This document shows, in pieces, positions 1 through 13,200 of a stretch of 64,000 nt of DNA (its first letter is position 1; each line of letters opens with the position of its first letter). The DNA comes from Straminergon stramineum (Eukaryota; Streptophyta; Bryopsida; Hypnales; Calliergonaceae). A program made the position numbers and the translations under genes. The stretch covers positions 27,099,001-27,163,000 of the forward strand of contig OY987265.1 in NCBI GenBank assembly GCA_963920665.1. The letters are read 5' to 3'. Below the pieces are notes generated by a model. The model saw only the letters and a list, made by a program, of their open reading frames with translations. It was not told the DNA's origin and did no database searches.

Positions 1-1900
1 ATTCATGGAAATGTCATTAGAAGTCAAACTTGCAGAATCAATTTCAACTTCTAATGAGCTATTCAAGCTTTTCACAAAGTATGAAGGAGCATATGTAGTA
101 CATGCGACTAGTATGGTGGCAATGCTAAACATGGGTTCAAAAACCCTTATGCAATCCCCTCAACGCAAGCAAAATGTAAACAACAGAACAAACAATTTCC
201 TGGACGTAATTGAGAATTTGTGGTCCTTACAACTTCATCTACATTTGCAAATATCCACTAGACAATTCATTCATTGCACCTATGGACCACCTATGCAACC
301 AGTTGTACATATGGTTTCTATTAAATATAATACATAGGATCCAAATTTCTAGCCTCTAAATTCCATGTACATAATACTATTAGCCCCAATTTTTAGGCTC
401 TCTATATTATTTATAATAAATTTTTCACTTTCATTGACCGCTAACTTATTTGTAAGTTTTTTATAATTTTAACTTGAAATGAATTAACCACTATCTCTAT
501 TATGCGACACATTGTTTCTAAAATGCATTAAGTGTCCCCCTCAAGTCCCTATTGGCTCTCTATGGCACAATATTTTTCTTTTACAAAATTTCTCTGTGTC
601 CATTATTCTTCTCCAAAGGTGAATAATGAGCAAGAAGAAGATTTCTTCATAGAAGTTTTCATGCAAATTGAAAGGAAATTACCCCCATTGCAACAATACC
701 TATACAGTAGTAACTAGTGTAGCAGGAGCCGCCTAGGATCAATATCCTTTCCATTTTCATTCTCACAACGGCTCAAAAGGGAGGTCACACCTTCTTCATG
801 TATGATAGCTCTCCATCAGCTCATCTTTTTACTATTGTACTTCTCATTCTTCATAGAAATTTGTTTTGGTGAGGTGTGACTACCCTTATTATACCTCCAA
901 CAATATTGGAGGTTTTGCCAAATGAGTAGGTATACTATATTATTATATGTAATAATGTTGGTCTATGTTATTGTGTGTAATATAATCATATTGACGATTC
1001 TCGGCTTCTTGTTTGATGACTCTCATTTTCATGTTGGTTCTATCTTCAAACTACAACACTTTCTTTTTGCAGCATAAGTGTCTACTCATGAATAAGGCAT
1101 CCTCTAACCATCATGGTCTTGCACAATTTCCTACCAAAATATTCCATGATTGTCTCATTGCACTACTCTACCACCAAAATCCTAGATGTACAAAGAAACA
1201 TCAATAGCACAATAGAATTGCCTTCAATCTTAAATTATCATACAGAATGTAGATTGTATAGAACTATATTTCTACAAAATCTTAGATTACGCTATGTGAT
1301 AATTCTTGTTCAAATGCACCTTCACCACTTGGTTGATTTGCCTTTGCCCTCATTACAACAACCACATATTTTTGCATACTTTTGATCATTGTTGCAATGG
1401 CAGTGTGCTAAATGGCATCCCAAATCTCTTGTAAGCCCACATTGACATTTCTTCGACTTTGCTAGGCATAGTTGCGAGCTTTTGCATTTCTAATGTCATA
1501 TTGAACCATACATCAACAGTTTAATTTAGATCTAGCAAATGTATATGCGAATTAATCTTTTCCATTTTAAAAACTTTACACAATTTTAGGGGAGCAAAGT
1601 AGAGTGAAATGGAGCTACATCTTTGATGAGGACTATTTCTAGTACTAATGGAAGAAACACTTGAAGTGGCCCCCCAAATAGAACTTCAACAAAATCAGCA
1701 ATAGTACACCATTCTTGTAGAAAATGAATTACTTTTCTAAACAAATATCAAAACTGCAAACTACAATGAATCTTATTATAATTGTGTATGAATCCATTCT
1801 ACTATGAGCAAGTTCTCTGAAAAGGTCAAAGGCAATTACCTTTATTAACCCCTCATCGCCGGAGGGGACGAAAAGTGTCCTCTCATAACCTGGCAGTAAA
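1..1900. other. AT-rich intergenic DNA, no gene recognised
   Basis: I read both strands and found only short open frames without recognisable motifs. The sequence is AT-rich with low-complexity stretches. Nothing here supports a gene, RNA or intact mobile element. Confidence 0.5.
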
Positions 1901-1903
1901 ATT

Positions 1904-2400
1904 CTAAGTGCTGTAACTTTTGTATCCGATGTCCGAATTCAATAAAACTTGTTGGGAAAGTTTCGAATATTATTCTAGTTTCACTCATAAAATTTTCAGT
2001 TTAATCCAAGATGTACTGAGTTTTTGAGAGCCATTCGAAGTTCACAGGTTCAATTTGAGTTCACCTCACTGCATTCTGATGGCTGCAATTTCAGGGGTTT
2101 GTATCTTTCTCATCAAATGTTCGTTTTCAATAAAAATTGTTGAGTTTTGTTCCCAATAAAGCCTAGTTATTTTGATAAAATTTTCATGTCAATCCAAGTT
2201 GTTTTGAATGTTTGGGAGCAATTCGAAGTTCAAAATCCAGACATTTTTGCATTACAATGAACTTTGGCGGCTTATAACTTCTTCATACATGGTCCGTTTT
2301 CTATGATTTTTGTTGGAAAAGTTGCGCATACTAGTCTAGTTTATAAGATTAAAATTTCATATGAATTCAAGAGGTTATGAGTGACTGAGAATCATTTTAG
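1904..2400 (+). repeat. Three degenerate tandem units of about 170 bp
   Basis: Three successive blocks (about 1904-2060, 2085-2230 and 2260-2400) share an ordered series of short motifs: a 'cttttgtatc..atgtccg' start, then 'tcaataaaa(c/t)ttgttg', then 'tctagtt', 'aaaattt(t)ca', 'aatccaag' or 'aattcaag', and a closing 'g(c)attcgaagttca'. The copies are strongly diverged, so this is an old tandem duplication. Such reiterated blocks are often seen in noncoding parts of large plant retrotransposons, but no LTR end or coding region supports that here. Confidence 0.5.
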
Positions 2401-5400
2401 TAGAGGGAGTTTCAGACATAGATGTGATTTTTAGTTACTTTTTTCACTGTTTTTTGACATTTCAAAACAATTTTGCGGACAAAATGAGTCAATTGAATGA
2501 GATTTCTTTTCACCAAAGTGTTTGTCTTTTGGTTTTGAATCACTTTGTAGTTTAAAGTTTTTTCAATTGAGTAGGTTTAGAAATCGAATTTCACCTTCAA
2601 ATATGTTTTCATGAAAATTTCAGCATCTTTTGTAAACACTAAAACATTATTATCGTTCAATCTATATGGTTGAATGACCCCAAATTTTTTTCACACCATC
2701 TACAACATGCACACTACAATATTGTATGGTTGAGATTTTCATACCTCACTAAAATTTAGACTTATACGACTTGAATAGCAAGTCAGCTTTTACACATGTT
2801 TGGACTTCAGGCAATGAGAGGTTAAGACCTTCTCAACTCGATCCACAATGTATAAACCAAATAGTGATGAACTATGAACCAACATAGCCAGCCCATAATG
2901 TACCCATAATGATGACATTCATATTGTGAGAATGCATGAAGATATCACAACAATTCATCTCCAATCTGCATAGGATGGGCTTCGTGCAGTGATGTGGTAA
3001 TAGTCACCTCTCATAAAAGTCAACTTGCTATAAACTACAGGGAAAACAATTAATGCTAAAAGCCTTTTGCGAGACCCCTAAAATTTACTAATATACTAAA
3101 ATGCATAACTAAGTTGTTGTGAAATGTCCTACCTCCTTGCTCCAAAGATGTTGTGTCCCTGGGCCCTCGACTCCAACTTGTGAGCACGGTCCCTACTCCA
3201 CCAATGTTGAAATCACAAAATTTTCTTCTTTTGTGTCATGGCACTATGGCTCCTCCAAGTTCTTGATCATGAAACACATTGCTTCTTGATCAATTGGTTA
3301 GTTCATCACGATGTTTACATTTGTAGTGACATTACAATAAGGTTTAGATTTTGAATTTGGTGGAGGGAGTATTTTGAATTGCGTCTTGATTATTTTGGAG
3401 TTATGAGTGTAATTGGCAAGGAGAATGGGACACATTTCTTTTTGTTCTATATTCTTTTGAACCTCATCAAAATGGATGAAGGATGATGTTTTCAACTTCT
3501 ATTTTTAGACGATATATTAGTGTTCTTCTTTCATTAGATAGGGAATGTTTTCATGAGATTTAATTTCGTTACCTAAGAAATGTTAATGGATTCCTTCAAC
3601 TCTAAATTCTGATGGGGAATTGATGTTTGACGACTGTAACCTTGTTCAATTGTTGTCATACCGAGTTGAATAGCGATACTCCCATCCTCTAAATTTTCAT
3701 GAGCAATATCTACCCACAATTATGACATGATTTTAGTTTTGCAGCAATGCATAAAGAGAAATGAAGAATTCTATTATGGGTTTGGAAATTAGAATACTAG
3801 TGCTCCCGTCACACACTTGGAACAAGTTATCAGCACATTCTTAGTTTGCCGTTCAAAGATTCAAGCTGCGGCTAGCAATGAACTCTGTAAACCATCTCTT
3901 ATTGCCGCCATTTTTAGATGAGCATACGAACTTCATGCCATGGTGAAGACTAAATGCCTTGCTCAGTTTGGCCACAATTCGTAAGGGGTCATGACAAATT
4001 TTGGAAGTGCTTTAGGAACCTCCTCTTCCATGAACTAAATCCCCCCTGCCCTGCTCTCTGCCCTTCGACCTTTGCGCATGGTTACATAATTTTTAACCGC
4101 AGTGTAAACGTGTGAGTGCCCGCGTTGGCCTCCAAGCAAGGAAAAGTATTTCTCTTTCGACAGCCCGAGAACGTTTGTGTTAGCTCAACAAAAGAAAATG
4201 GTCACCCCTCACATTCCCACCATTCACATGCGCTAATTTCAATGTCACATTTTTGCTCTGAAAAGTCCAAGGGCCGCCCCAAGGATATTCACACGTGTCA
4301 GCAGAAAGGGCACAATGCGTCACTCTCTCATGCACCCACTTTCCTTCCCGACCTGTACTCAACGTGTTGCTCAAACTGCACTGAAACGATACAACCAGTA
4401 CTGAGGAATTAAACAGCCCCTGAAAAACAACGCCTCCTTCCTCAAAACACAAGTGTGCTTGTGACACGTATATAGCAAGAGTAATGAGAAATGATCCGGT
4501 CCATACTAGTTGGGGAGCACTACGACACCCAGTATTCATCTTCTTCTAAGATGAAAGATCTATTACACATACATACGCTGACTGCAGGCAACATTCACGG
4601 TAGTTTCTTTTCTACTGTAGTTATTCGATTCTGTAAGCTGCAATTTCTTGTCGAACCTTCAAAGATCTGCATTAAGGCAAGGGACTTGTCATGCCTACTC
4701 ACGTAAGCGACAATCTTATTCAAACGTGCACTCGCGATGCACAATGTAATTAACACCAAACTGTTCCTTAAACGCACTCACCGTCCACCTCCAATCTAGC
4801 TCACATTGCATTTACAAGATTTCTGAACGAAAATACGCACAGAAAGTTTCTTACTCACATATCACTGAGAAACCACTTAGACAGTCTAGTCATACGCAGT
4901 GCAGTCATCAAAACTTCGGCACAATTGGAAATTTATGAGCTCAAGCATCTACACATTACAACAGCAGTGTATCTCCTGCCCACTTCGACCACTAGTCCAT
5001 CAAGTGCCGTCCAACGGGATATGCCATGAAGCACAAATCATTCGACATGTTAGCTAGTCAATGTCCACTGTGTGGCAGCCATACAAAGTTTCCATGGATA
5101 CCAGGGCTCAGCCCTGAAAGCCCAGCCTTGCACTCACCCAACCATGCATTGGCAAAAGAATAGAAAGCGACGACAAATCAGCAGACGCTCGAGGAAGAGT
5201 TAAAATGTCATAATTAGAAGGTTGCTCACAGGTTGAGAACATCCTCCTTGTGAAATTAGTAAGACCATGCTCAGGCATAGTCAAAGATTAGCAACTGAGG
5301 GGACAAAACAGGGACATTCGGCTCATCTCCCCAGAGTAGACTCCTGGTGACTATTTGTCAACGTAAGACTAGAACGGACAGCATTTAAATGCTGCCCACT

Positions 5401-6000
5401 CAAAAATTATCGAGGGTGTGCACCGACGGGTGGGCTGCACCCTCTGGTGCATGACATGTCAATACAGCTGTGTGAGTAGACGCTTCACGTCTGCCACGAA
5501 GCAGGACTCCTGACGCATGTGGGACCACACAAGCGTGAGAAGGGGATCTCTTGCAGCGGCTGCTTCAGCACACTATGGGTTTCGGTGGTGAAACCCGGGC
5601 CCAGCAAAGCGATCACAGTCGGAACGGTCCTCCGACCGGACACGACCTGCGCTTTGCACAGATTAGTTCTGTTAGAGTGGTTGATCCCACAACCAAGACA
5701 TTCACAGGCCCGCGCCATAGCAGGGGGCAGTGAGACTCAGGACCAGACTCTTTCCTACGAGTAACCAACATTCCAGGTCGACGCTAGAGAGGCATCGTTA
5801 GAAGAAGCCTGGCTCCGCAGAACATCTGTCCTCAAAAGTAGTTTGAGGCACTAAGAACTCTCTCCATCACTCATCGCCCTGCACCAATAAAAAGGCACAC
5901 GAAAGTATCAAAAACAGGAACTCAAGAAGACCAGTAGGCAGACGAAGCACACGCTCGAAATCCGACCCCAAAGTTGTCACATTCGGGAACAGCGCAGTAT
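2401..6000. other. Intergenic region and probable 3' flank of importin alpha
   Basis: No gene is recognised from 2.4 to about 5.4 kb. Open frames near 4.1-4.5 kb overlap on both strands and lack family features. GC content rises from about 4 kb towards the importin alpha gene. The stretch from about 5.4 to 6.08 kb lies just past the importin alpha stop on the minus strand and probably includes its 3' UTR, but I could not identify a poly(A) site with confidence. Confidence 0.4.
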
Positions 6001-6080
6001 AAAGTCGAGAATCCTCATCTCCCTCACGCCCATAGAGTGGGAAGAACTCATGAGCTACAGCAGGACCGCAGAAGTACCTT

Positions 6081-9000
6081 TCAGCCAAAGTTGAAGCCAC
6101 CAGGGGGAGCCGCAGCTTGACTTGAACCGAACGCAAAGTTCTGACCAGCTTCCGCTCCAGGTGCGAGATTCTGGTCTTCGTCCTCTTCCAGCCAGTACGT
6201 CTCCAAAATCTTCACAGCCTTCTCGTAGATTTCGTTGTTGTCGTGAGTCTGAAGATTCTCGATCTTCTCCAGGCCCTCGGCTTCATCAATGTAACGTGCA
6301 TAAAGATTGATCCCACCGCTGTTGCCCACATCCTTCTCTTGCTCTCCGACCTTCAGGATATTCTCGAGCCCTTCAAGAGAAACGGTTACAATGCGCGGGT
6401 CCGGGCACGTCAGCAGATCGCAAAGGGGCTTGATGCAGCCTTGATTCACAAGGTACTTGATTTGGTCATGCGTTCCACCAGAAGTGGCATTGGAGATGGC
6501 CCAAGCTGCCTCCTTCTTGATGTCGAACTCAGCGGTGCCAAGCAGAGACACCAGAGGAGGAATGATGTTCGCATCAATTACAGCCTGCAGGACACCATAA
6601 ATACACAGGGCGTCAGAAAAAAGTCCCCCAACACAGAGGCACACACAAGTAAGCCAGACAAACAATTCGGAAGACGGGACTCAGAAAGAACACCGACCTG
6701 AATTTGGTCCTTGTTCCCAGCAGTGATATTGGAGATGGTCCAACAAGCTTCCTTCTTAATGCTCTTCTTGTGGTTGTTGGTCAAGAGAGTCAGAAGACAA
6801 GGCAGAGCCTGGTTGTTGATGATGAACTGCAGGAGAGGGAAACGTGCAGAAAATTTCAGTGCGAAGTAAAGACACAATGCTGTTCCCTTCCCACAGGAAT
6901 TTCAAAGCCAAGGTGCAGTGCACGTCTGATCCCCAGAAACGGAAAAACACTAGGACGACCTCGTAGAAGCAGCTATTGAAACCTGAGAAATAGGGGAGAC
7001 AGATTCCCGACCATAATTACCTGAGTCTGAAGATCATCACCGGTGACAATGTTGCCGACTGTTCGCAACGCAGGAATGAGTACAGAGGGTGATGGATGGC
7101 TGCTAGGAATCACAAATACACCCAAATCAGTCCTCAAGTAATCTTCAACGCACGCTCGGAAAGGCTTCTGGACAGCAACAACCAGAACGCACTACAAGTG
7201 GAAATTAAAAAAACAGTAGCAAAATAAGAGTCTTACAGCAAGAGCTCCACAAGTCGACGGCAAACGCCGGCTTCAATAACAGCCTGGATCTTGTCGTTGG
7301 TGCCATCCGACAAATAAGAAAGTGCCCAGCACGCATCTGTAAGGACCTCTTCATCGTTGGAATGGATGAGTCGCTCCAAAGCTGGAAGGGCTGGCTTGGA
7401 CTACAAGGGGAAGACAGAAGAAGGAATCGAATTAGAGTTGGCTTATTCCTACTGCGTCGCGCAGTTGTCATCGGAAGCGAGGTCGCGAATTCATTCTTCC
7501 TTTAATCTACGGACGGACCCAAACGGTTCTGGACGCTTCCCACACAGTTCCGACACTTGGAAAAGGGAGTATACGTTACAGAACTGCCAACAAGTCGCAA
7601 GACTCTGGACGATGGAGAGACCGACACAGGACACACAAACGGACACACCTGCTCAAAAGGTGGCTGAGGCTTGCCACGGCAAAAGTTGGACAGAGTCCAT
7701 GTGGCATTCCGAAGCATTGACAGCTTTGTATTGTCGGTGAGCTGAGCAAGCAAAGGCATCAGAGCACCGTGGCTCAGTACCAGGTCCCTGCACTTGGGAG
7801 AGTCACCAGCCACATTGCCCAGAGCCCAAACAGCCTGCAACAACGATCATACAGAAACGTCCAGAGTGAGTGAGCTCAAAACGAAATGGGTACACTCGAC
7901 AATGTCCCCACGTTAGCAGTAGGCTACGAATCAACAACCGAACGATCCAAGCGAGAGATCGAAAGACGTCTCCTCAGCAGAACGCGACAGAGACAACATT
8001 CCACGCTCCGAATAGTGATTCGAACGCCCGAATTCAACGTCACCTCCGCAAGGCTTCCAAATTGCTAGTGTTCGCGGAGACAACATGCTCATCTCCGGTA
8101 CAAGCACGGACTTTAATTGTACTACAAAAAACCTAAAATGCCACCATCTCCAGCAGCATGGTTTATACCTGCTCTCGCACGTCATCGCTCGGAGAACTCA
8201 GGAGTTGAACAAAGATTGGAACGGCACCATGGTCAATAACCACGCGAGTGTGATCGGAGGTCCCTGAAGCAATGTTGGTCAGCGCCCAAGCAGCTTCGAA
8301 CTGTACGGCATCCAATCCACGAGTCAGTCACGCTCCGACCAAACCAAATTCCAAGAGAACGCTCGAAAAAATCCGAGATGCTTCAAACCCTCAGTAGGTA
8401 CCTGCAACTGGGGAAAGTCGGCCCTCACGAGAAACTCCACGAACCGCGGCACGACACCTGCTGCAATAACCTCTTCGATAGGTGGACTACGCTCTGCACA
8501 ACAGGACCATCGTCAATCACCAGGCGCAGGTTGTTCGCTCTCAAAACAATTTGCTCGGAATTCAAAATGCACATTCAAATCTCCGCACGTCACTCAATAG
8601 GGAAACGACCAGTTACCGATTGAGAGAAGCTTCCTGAACTGCGTGGTGGCTTCCAACTGCGTGGCGGGATCGTCGGAGTACACTCCAGAAACCATTGCCG
8701 GAAGGCTTTCCAGTTGCTACATGAAAACAAAACCATCCTTTAATTCTCGGCTCAGGAAATGGCCATAGCCAGAAGAAACCCTGTCCCAATCACGCCCCTT
8801 TACCGAGAAGCAAGACTCCGCCAAACGGGAAGATCCAAATCAAGGAACACAAAAAAACCTAAAATATTCAAAACAGTCCTGCCGAAAGACATGACCCATC
8901 CAAAATAAGGACATGAAACATGAAGATTACCCGGCCATCCCAAAAATCAATTCAAAAGAAAAATACCAACCTTCTTCTCATTAGCGGCAGATTGGGCGGC

Positions 9001-9186
9001 GGGGATGAACGACTGCTGCAGCTGCGGCATGCCATCCCTGCGCTTCTTCAGAAGGCTCTCCTCCCGCTTGCTCTTCCGGATCTCCACCATGTTGTCCTCC
9101 CTCTTCCTGCGGGCTTCATCCGCATCCACCGCCAACTTGTAGCCCCTTTTGCGAACCTCCACTCGGGCGTTGGGACGGAGAGACAT
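6081..9186 (-). CDS. IMPA: Importin subunit alpha (karyopherin alpha), nine coding exons
   Basis: This adaptor binds classical nuclear localisation signals and carries cargo into the nucleus with importin beta. Coding exons on the minus strand: 9186-8971, 8716-8617, 8493-8402, 8300-8169, 7834-7649, 7400-7237, 7099-7021, 6826-6698 and 6584-6081. All junctions are GT-AG and the sum is 1602 nt, giving 533 aa, the usual family length. The start ([17 protein letters not shown]) matches the plant family start; an in-frame TTG further upstream is not needed. Residues 1-60 form the basic importin-beta-binding domain ([23 protein letters not shown]). About ten armadillo repeats follow, with the W..N motifs that grip the NLS ([76 protein letters not shown]). 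The tail has an acidic patch (EEDEDQN) and ends in GGFNFG. No defect was seen, so it should be functional. Confidence 0.96.
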
Positions 9187-10220
9187 TTCGAAAAAAGCAA
9201 AAGTCGAAGAGCAATGAAAAACACAGGAAAGGGAACCCGAATAAGATATCAGAGAGAGGTGCAAAGACAAAAGAGAAACCAAATCCGAGAATCTACAGGG
9301 CTGCTTTGGAGACGAGAATGCTAGTCTAAGTAGCCTGCAAGACGAAGATTAGATACGAAGAGGGAGAGGAGGATGAGGGAGAAGGCAAACGAGTAAAAAG
9401 CTATTCAAATGCAGTTCTCTGGAGACCACCATATAGGGTTTAGGATTTTAGGGTTTGCAGCCTTAGGGATTAGGGTTATTGGGTTTAGGGTTAGGGAGGT
9501 GGATGTGCTAACCTGTACACATCCATGGCTCTGTTCCATCAGATATTGCTCTACAACCATCGACTTTAGTTGCAATGAGAAAACATGATATGAAATTGAT
9601 AGTTTTGAACACCTAGCCACATGATTATGCACTAGACTAGTACGAGAACAGTAGAAACAGTTTCAGAAATTTTGACCGAGAAGATTGCCAGATTAATTGT
9701 GTAATTGGTGAACAAGATCAGCGAAAACTTGAAGTACTTATTTATCAGTACAAACATGTAGCAGCTATTTCTCTAGCCAATTTGCGAACTTAATCTCGAC
9801 CAAACTGCCTTTCCTGCCTGGATAATCCTTTCCTCCCTGAAAGTGCCACATATCAGGCACTAATGTGTTGGAACAAATCTAAAGGGTCCTTGTAGTTCAC
9901 TGTATATTTGCCAAATCGGACATACACTCCCAGCTCATCTCTATTTATCATATCCGGCTATCTTTTGCTGCATTAACATCATTCCAGGTTTGGATTGTGG
10001 AAGGCAATGCAGGTTCCTGAGACGCAGGGGTGCTGACGAGCCAAAGAAACGTGATTTCTGCAGTGAAGAGGTGTAGACGTCGTCATGAACATCATATTTA
10101 AAGAATCTCTAAAACAGTACTGGAACATGAAAGTCTTTCTAGGAGGACGCTTTCTACAAGTTGGTCGTCAAAGTGTAAAATCTAGACAGTGCATTATAAT
10201 TTGGTCAAATCACCACCTTT
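9187..10220. other. Intergenic spacer and importin alpha 5' region
   Basis: This 1-kb spacer lies between the importin alpha start codon and the stop of the EREX-like gene, both on the minus strand. It must hold the importin alpha promoter and 5' UTR and the EREX-like 3' UTR. The importin-proximal part (9187-9400) is purine-rich on the plus strand, typical of a pyrimidine-rich plant 5' leader on the gene strand. No other gene is seen. Confidence 0.55.
9432..9503 (-). promoter_or_regulatory. Telo-box cluster in the importin alpha promoter region
   Basis: About 250-320 bp upstream of the importin alpha start codon the plus strand carries several degenerate TTTAGGG units (tagggtttagg, ttagggtttg, gggtttagggttaggg). 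On the gene strand these read AAACCCTA, the telo-box. Telo-boxes are known near the transcription start of plant housekeeping and translation genes. Regulation here is inferred from position only; a short interstitial telomere tract is the alternative. Confidence 0.5.
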
Positions 10221-13200
10221 TCACCTAGCTCTTTCGTGCTTAGATTTAACAGCTTTACAAGTCAAGGTGTTCATAGCCTTGCAGAATTGGGCCTGCTCAA
10301 TAAATGTATCAATCAACATTTTGCGCAGCACTACTTCACTTCCTTTGTCACTTGCATTGTGAAGAGCTCCTCCAAAATCGCCGTTACTCTGTTCATGTTG
10401 TCGGGGTGATGATCGATTAGTAGATAAGTCGAGCTTACGAAGCTCCTCATCCTCTTGAATCAATAACTGTGCCTACAAAGCATATTTATTTCAACGTCAG
10501 TAACAGATTAAGAGAAATTGTCCATACATGTGCATGCAGTTAGGTTACTTTGTATAGGAACAAAAACAGCACATATAAATGATTTCACTTTAAATTGAGC
10601 TCACTATTGCACAATAGACTGTCTAAAGATAGACTAATATGTCATACAACCAGAGTTTGGAAACAAAGTCACCTGCCCAATTAGAAGGCCAATGCGATTC
10701 TCAAACGTAGAAAACATATCCGATGCCTCTTTGCTCTCCAACGAACTATCCTTCTTACACACATCATCCATATTGCATTCCCGTAGGCGGGCCTGGAGCA
10801 TTGCTATTTCATGCACAAACTTGCCTCGTGTTTTCTGTGTCTTTTCTTCCAATAGCTTCTCTTCTCTAAAACTCGCCTAATATTTTTCCAAAAGAGTGAT
10901 CCAGATATTGCAAGTTAGTGATGAAGAAAAAGAAATCACCTGGAGTTCCCTCAAAACATCTGATACCGGTACCGCCAGTAAGAACAGACAACCATCTCCA
11001 TTTCAAAGAGTAAATAATCAAATCATGGTTACACTGAAGATAACTAATTACAACGAACTCACCTCCACGATGGCCTTGGCCTGCATTGCTTGCTTAGCCT
11101 CCTGCTTCAGTTCCATATGTGAAGCTCGTAAATTCTTCACTTCTTTAGCCAACGCCTGCAAAGGAAAAAGTTTGAAGAGCTGTAATCAAGGCATAGATGT
11201 GCATGACACACGAACTCTGTATAAATCGTCTTTGAGTTGCATTACAACGACTCCAAGGAATCGGCCACAACAATTTGAATGTCGTATACCTTTTTCTCAG
11301 CACGTGCCTGAGCATCCACAGAATCAGCTTCTTGTTGACGTGATAGATATAGCTGACGAACTTCCGTCAACTCTTTCTCCACCTTCTCACACTTCATAAG
11401 AGCTTCATGAAGGTTCTCCTCCAACTGAGCGTTCGCAGTCTGCACATCAAAAAAATCTATCACAACCCCAGCAACAGAGGGCTATTCACTCCCTACCTAG
11501 ATGTCTCGACGTGATGAGCAGTTACAAAAACTAAAAGGGAACAAAATTGAAAGATTGGTAATTCATCTTGAATTTTATATGCTCAAAGATTATTAAAAAG
11601 GGCAGGGAGGTATTTCTGAATATCGCTTAGAGGTCCTCTGCTAGCTAACATGCTCATCGTATGACCAGCTATAGGCTAATATAATTTGGCCAAATGGAAT
11701 GGTCATACAAGGCAAAGAATCAAGAAAGGTGTCAGATGTACCTGTAAAGTCTGAGAAGTCTCTTCAGTTGCCTGGAGTGCCACACGACAATCATCTAGCT
11801 CCCATTGCAGATTCGTCATGCGTTCCCGTTCCGCCCAAACAGCTTGCTGCAATACCTCTCGACTTTTTCGCCGCATCCCGTCCAGCTCACCTTCTAAATC
11901 CCTCACCTGCCAGAACAGGCCAAACATGTCACGCAAATAAACCTCTTACTAAAGAAGCCACAAAATCTTCTGTTGGGCTAAAGAATGTAATAAAAGAAGA
12001 CTATTGCTCACGACTGCAGAGCAACAGTTTATTTCTCATGTGGCAAACTGGTGCCCTGCCTTCTTCAAGCCATGGGTTAGATACACAATTCACAATGAAA
12101 TAATCCTTACCTTAATAGATAGAAATTCTTTGACGGCAGTTTCTTGATTCAAGCGAGCTAGCAGGTCTTCCATATCCGTTTTTGCAGCCCCAAGGCGTCT
12201 CTGCAATGTAGCTAGCACTCGTCTGGCCTTGGTCCGCTGGTCCACTGGCAAAATCAACCCTACTCCTTTCAAAGACTCTGCGTCTGTCAAACTTGGATCA
12301 CCACTAGGATCGCCGCCCGACAAAGCCCATAAAGGATTTTCAAGAGGTGCATCAGTAGAAACACCTCTAGACAGCTCACTTCCTGGTGCGGAGCTCATCT
12401 CGCTGAGTAAACTTTCCTGAGATGTCCTGCGTCTGTGCCGAGGCCCCAGTTTTTCTAAGTCCAAACTCGACGGAGGTCTTGGAGCTATTTCGTCCAAGCT
12501 CGCTTCAGCCAAGCCAGCCTGATTTTCAATTGTAACAGCTTGATTTTCTTGGTCTTTCTGCAGTACAATTTGTAACGATGGCTGTACAAAACAAAACAAA
12601 ACAAAACAAAACATTCAAATCGATGAGTGCATACACAGTTAAAGATGAGATTCACAGTAAGTGATTTCACATTTGAGTCTCCAGCAAACCAAAAATAAAA
12701 GCACATAAAGAACGGCTCAAACTCAATGACAAACAATCATCCAACTATTTACATATGCAATGTTATCCTGGAAAAATAGATAGAGGCCATCTAGGCCCTG
12801 TGTACATTTCAGGATACATATGTATATGGAGACCGTGCAGCCGATACAGTCTACAAAGGTATGCCAACAGACATACCTCATCTGCGGTAACGTCGTCAAT
12901 GAACTCTGCTTGATTCTGAACCTCCGTTCCAACTGCTTCACTATACTTCTCAGTCAATTCCACTGGGTTGGTCCTTTCTTGCTGCTGCTGCTTATCTATG
13001 CGATCTGTTGGTTCAGCAACATTGGCAGCCTGTTCTTCAACCATGGCAGCCTGTTCTTCAACAGCCAGAGCTTCTATTTCCATCTCCAGACCGACTTCAC
13101 TCCCTTTGCTTGGAGTGCCGAGGACAGAGTTCTCATACGTAGCATCACTCCCATAATCCAAAGTAGAGTATCCACCAGATGCAACTGAGGACCCACCGCC

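Noticed and set aside
4116..4539. Overlapping open frames on both strands near 4.1-4.5 kb
   Set aside because: No motif, start context or splice-consistent extension supports either strand.
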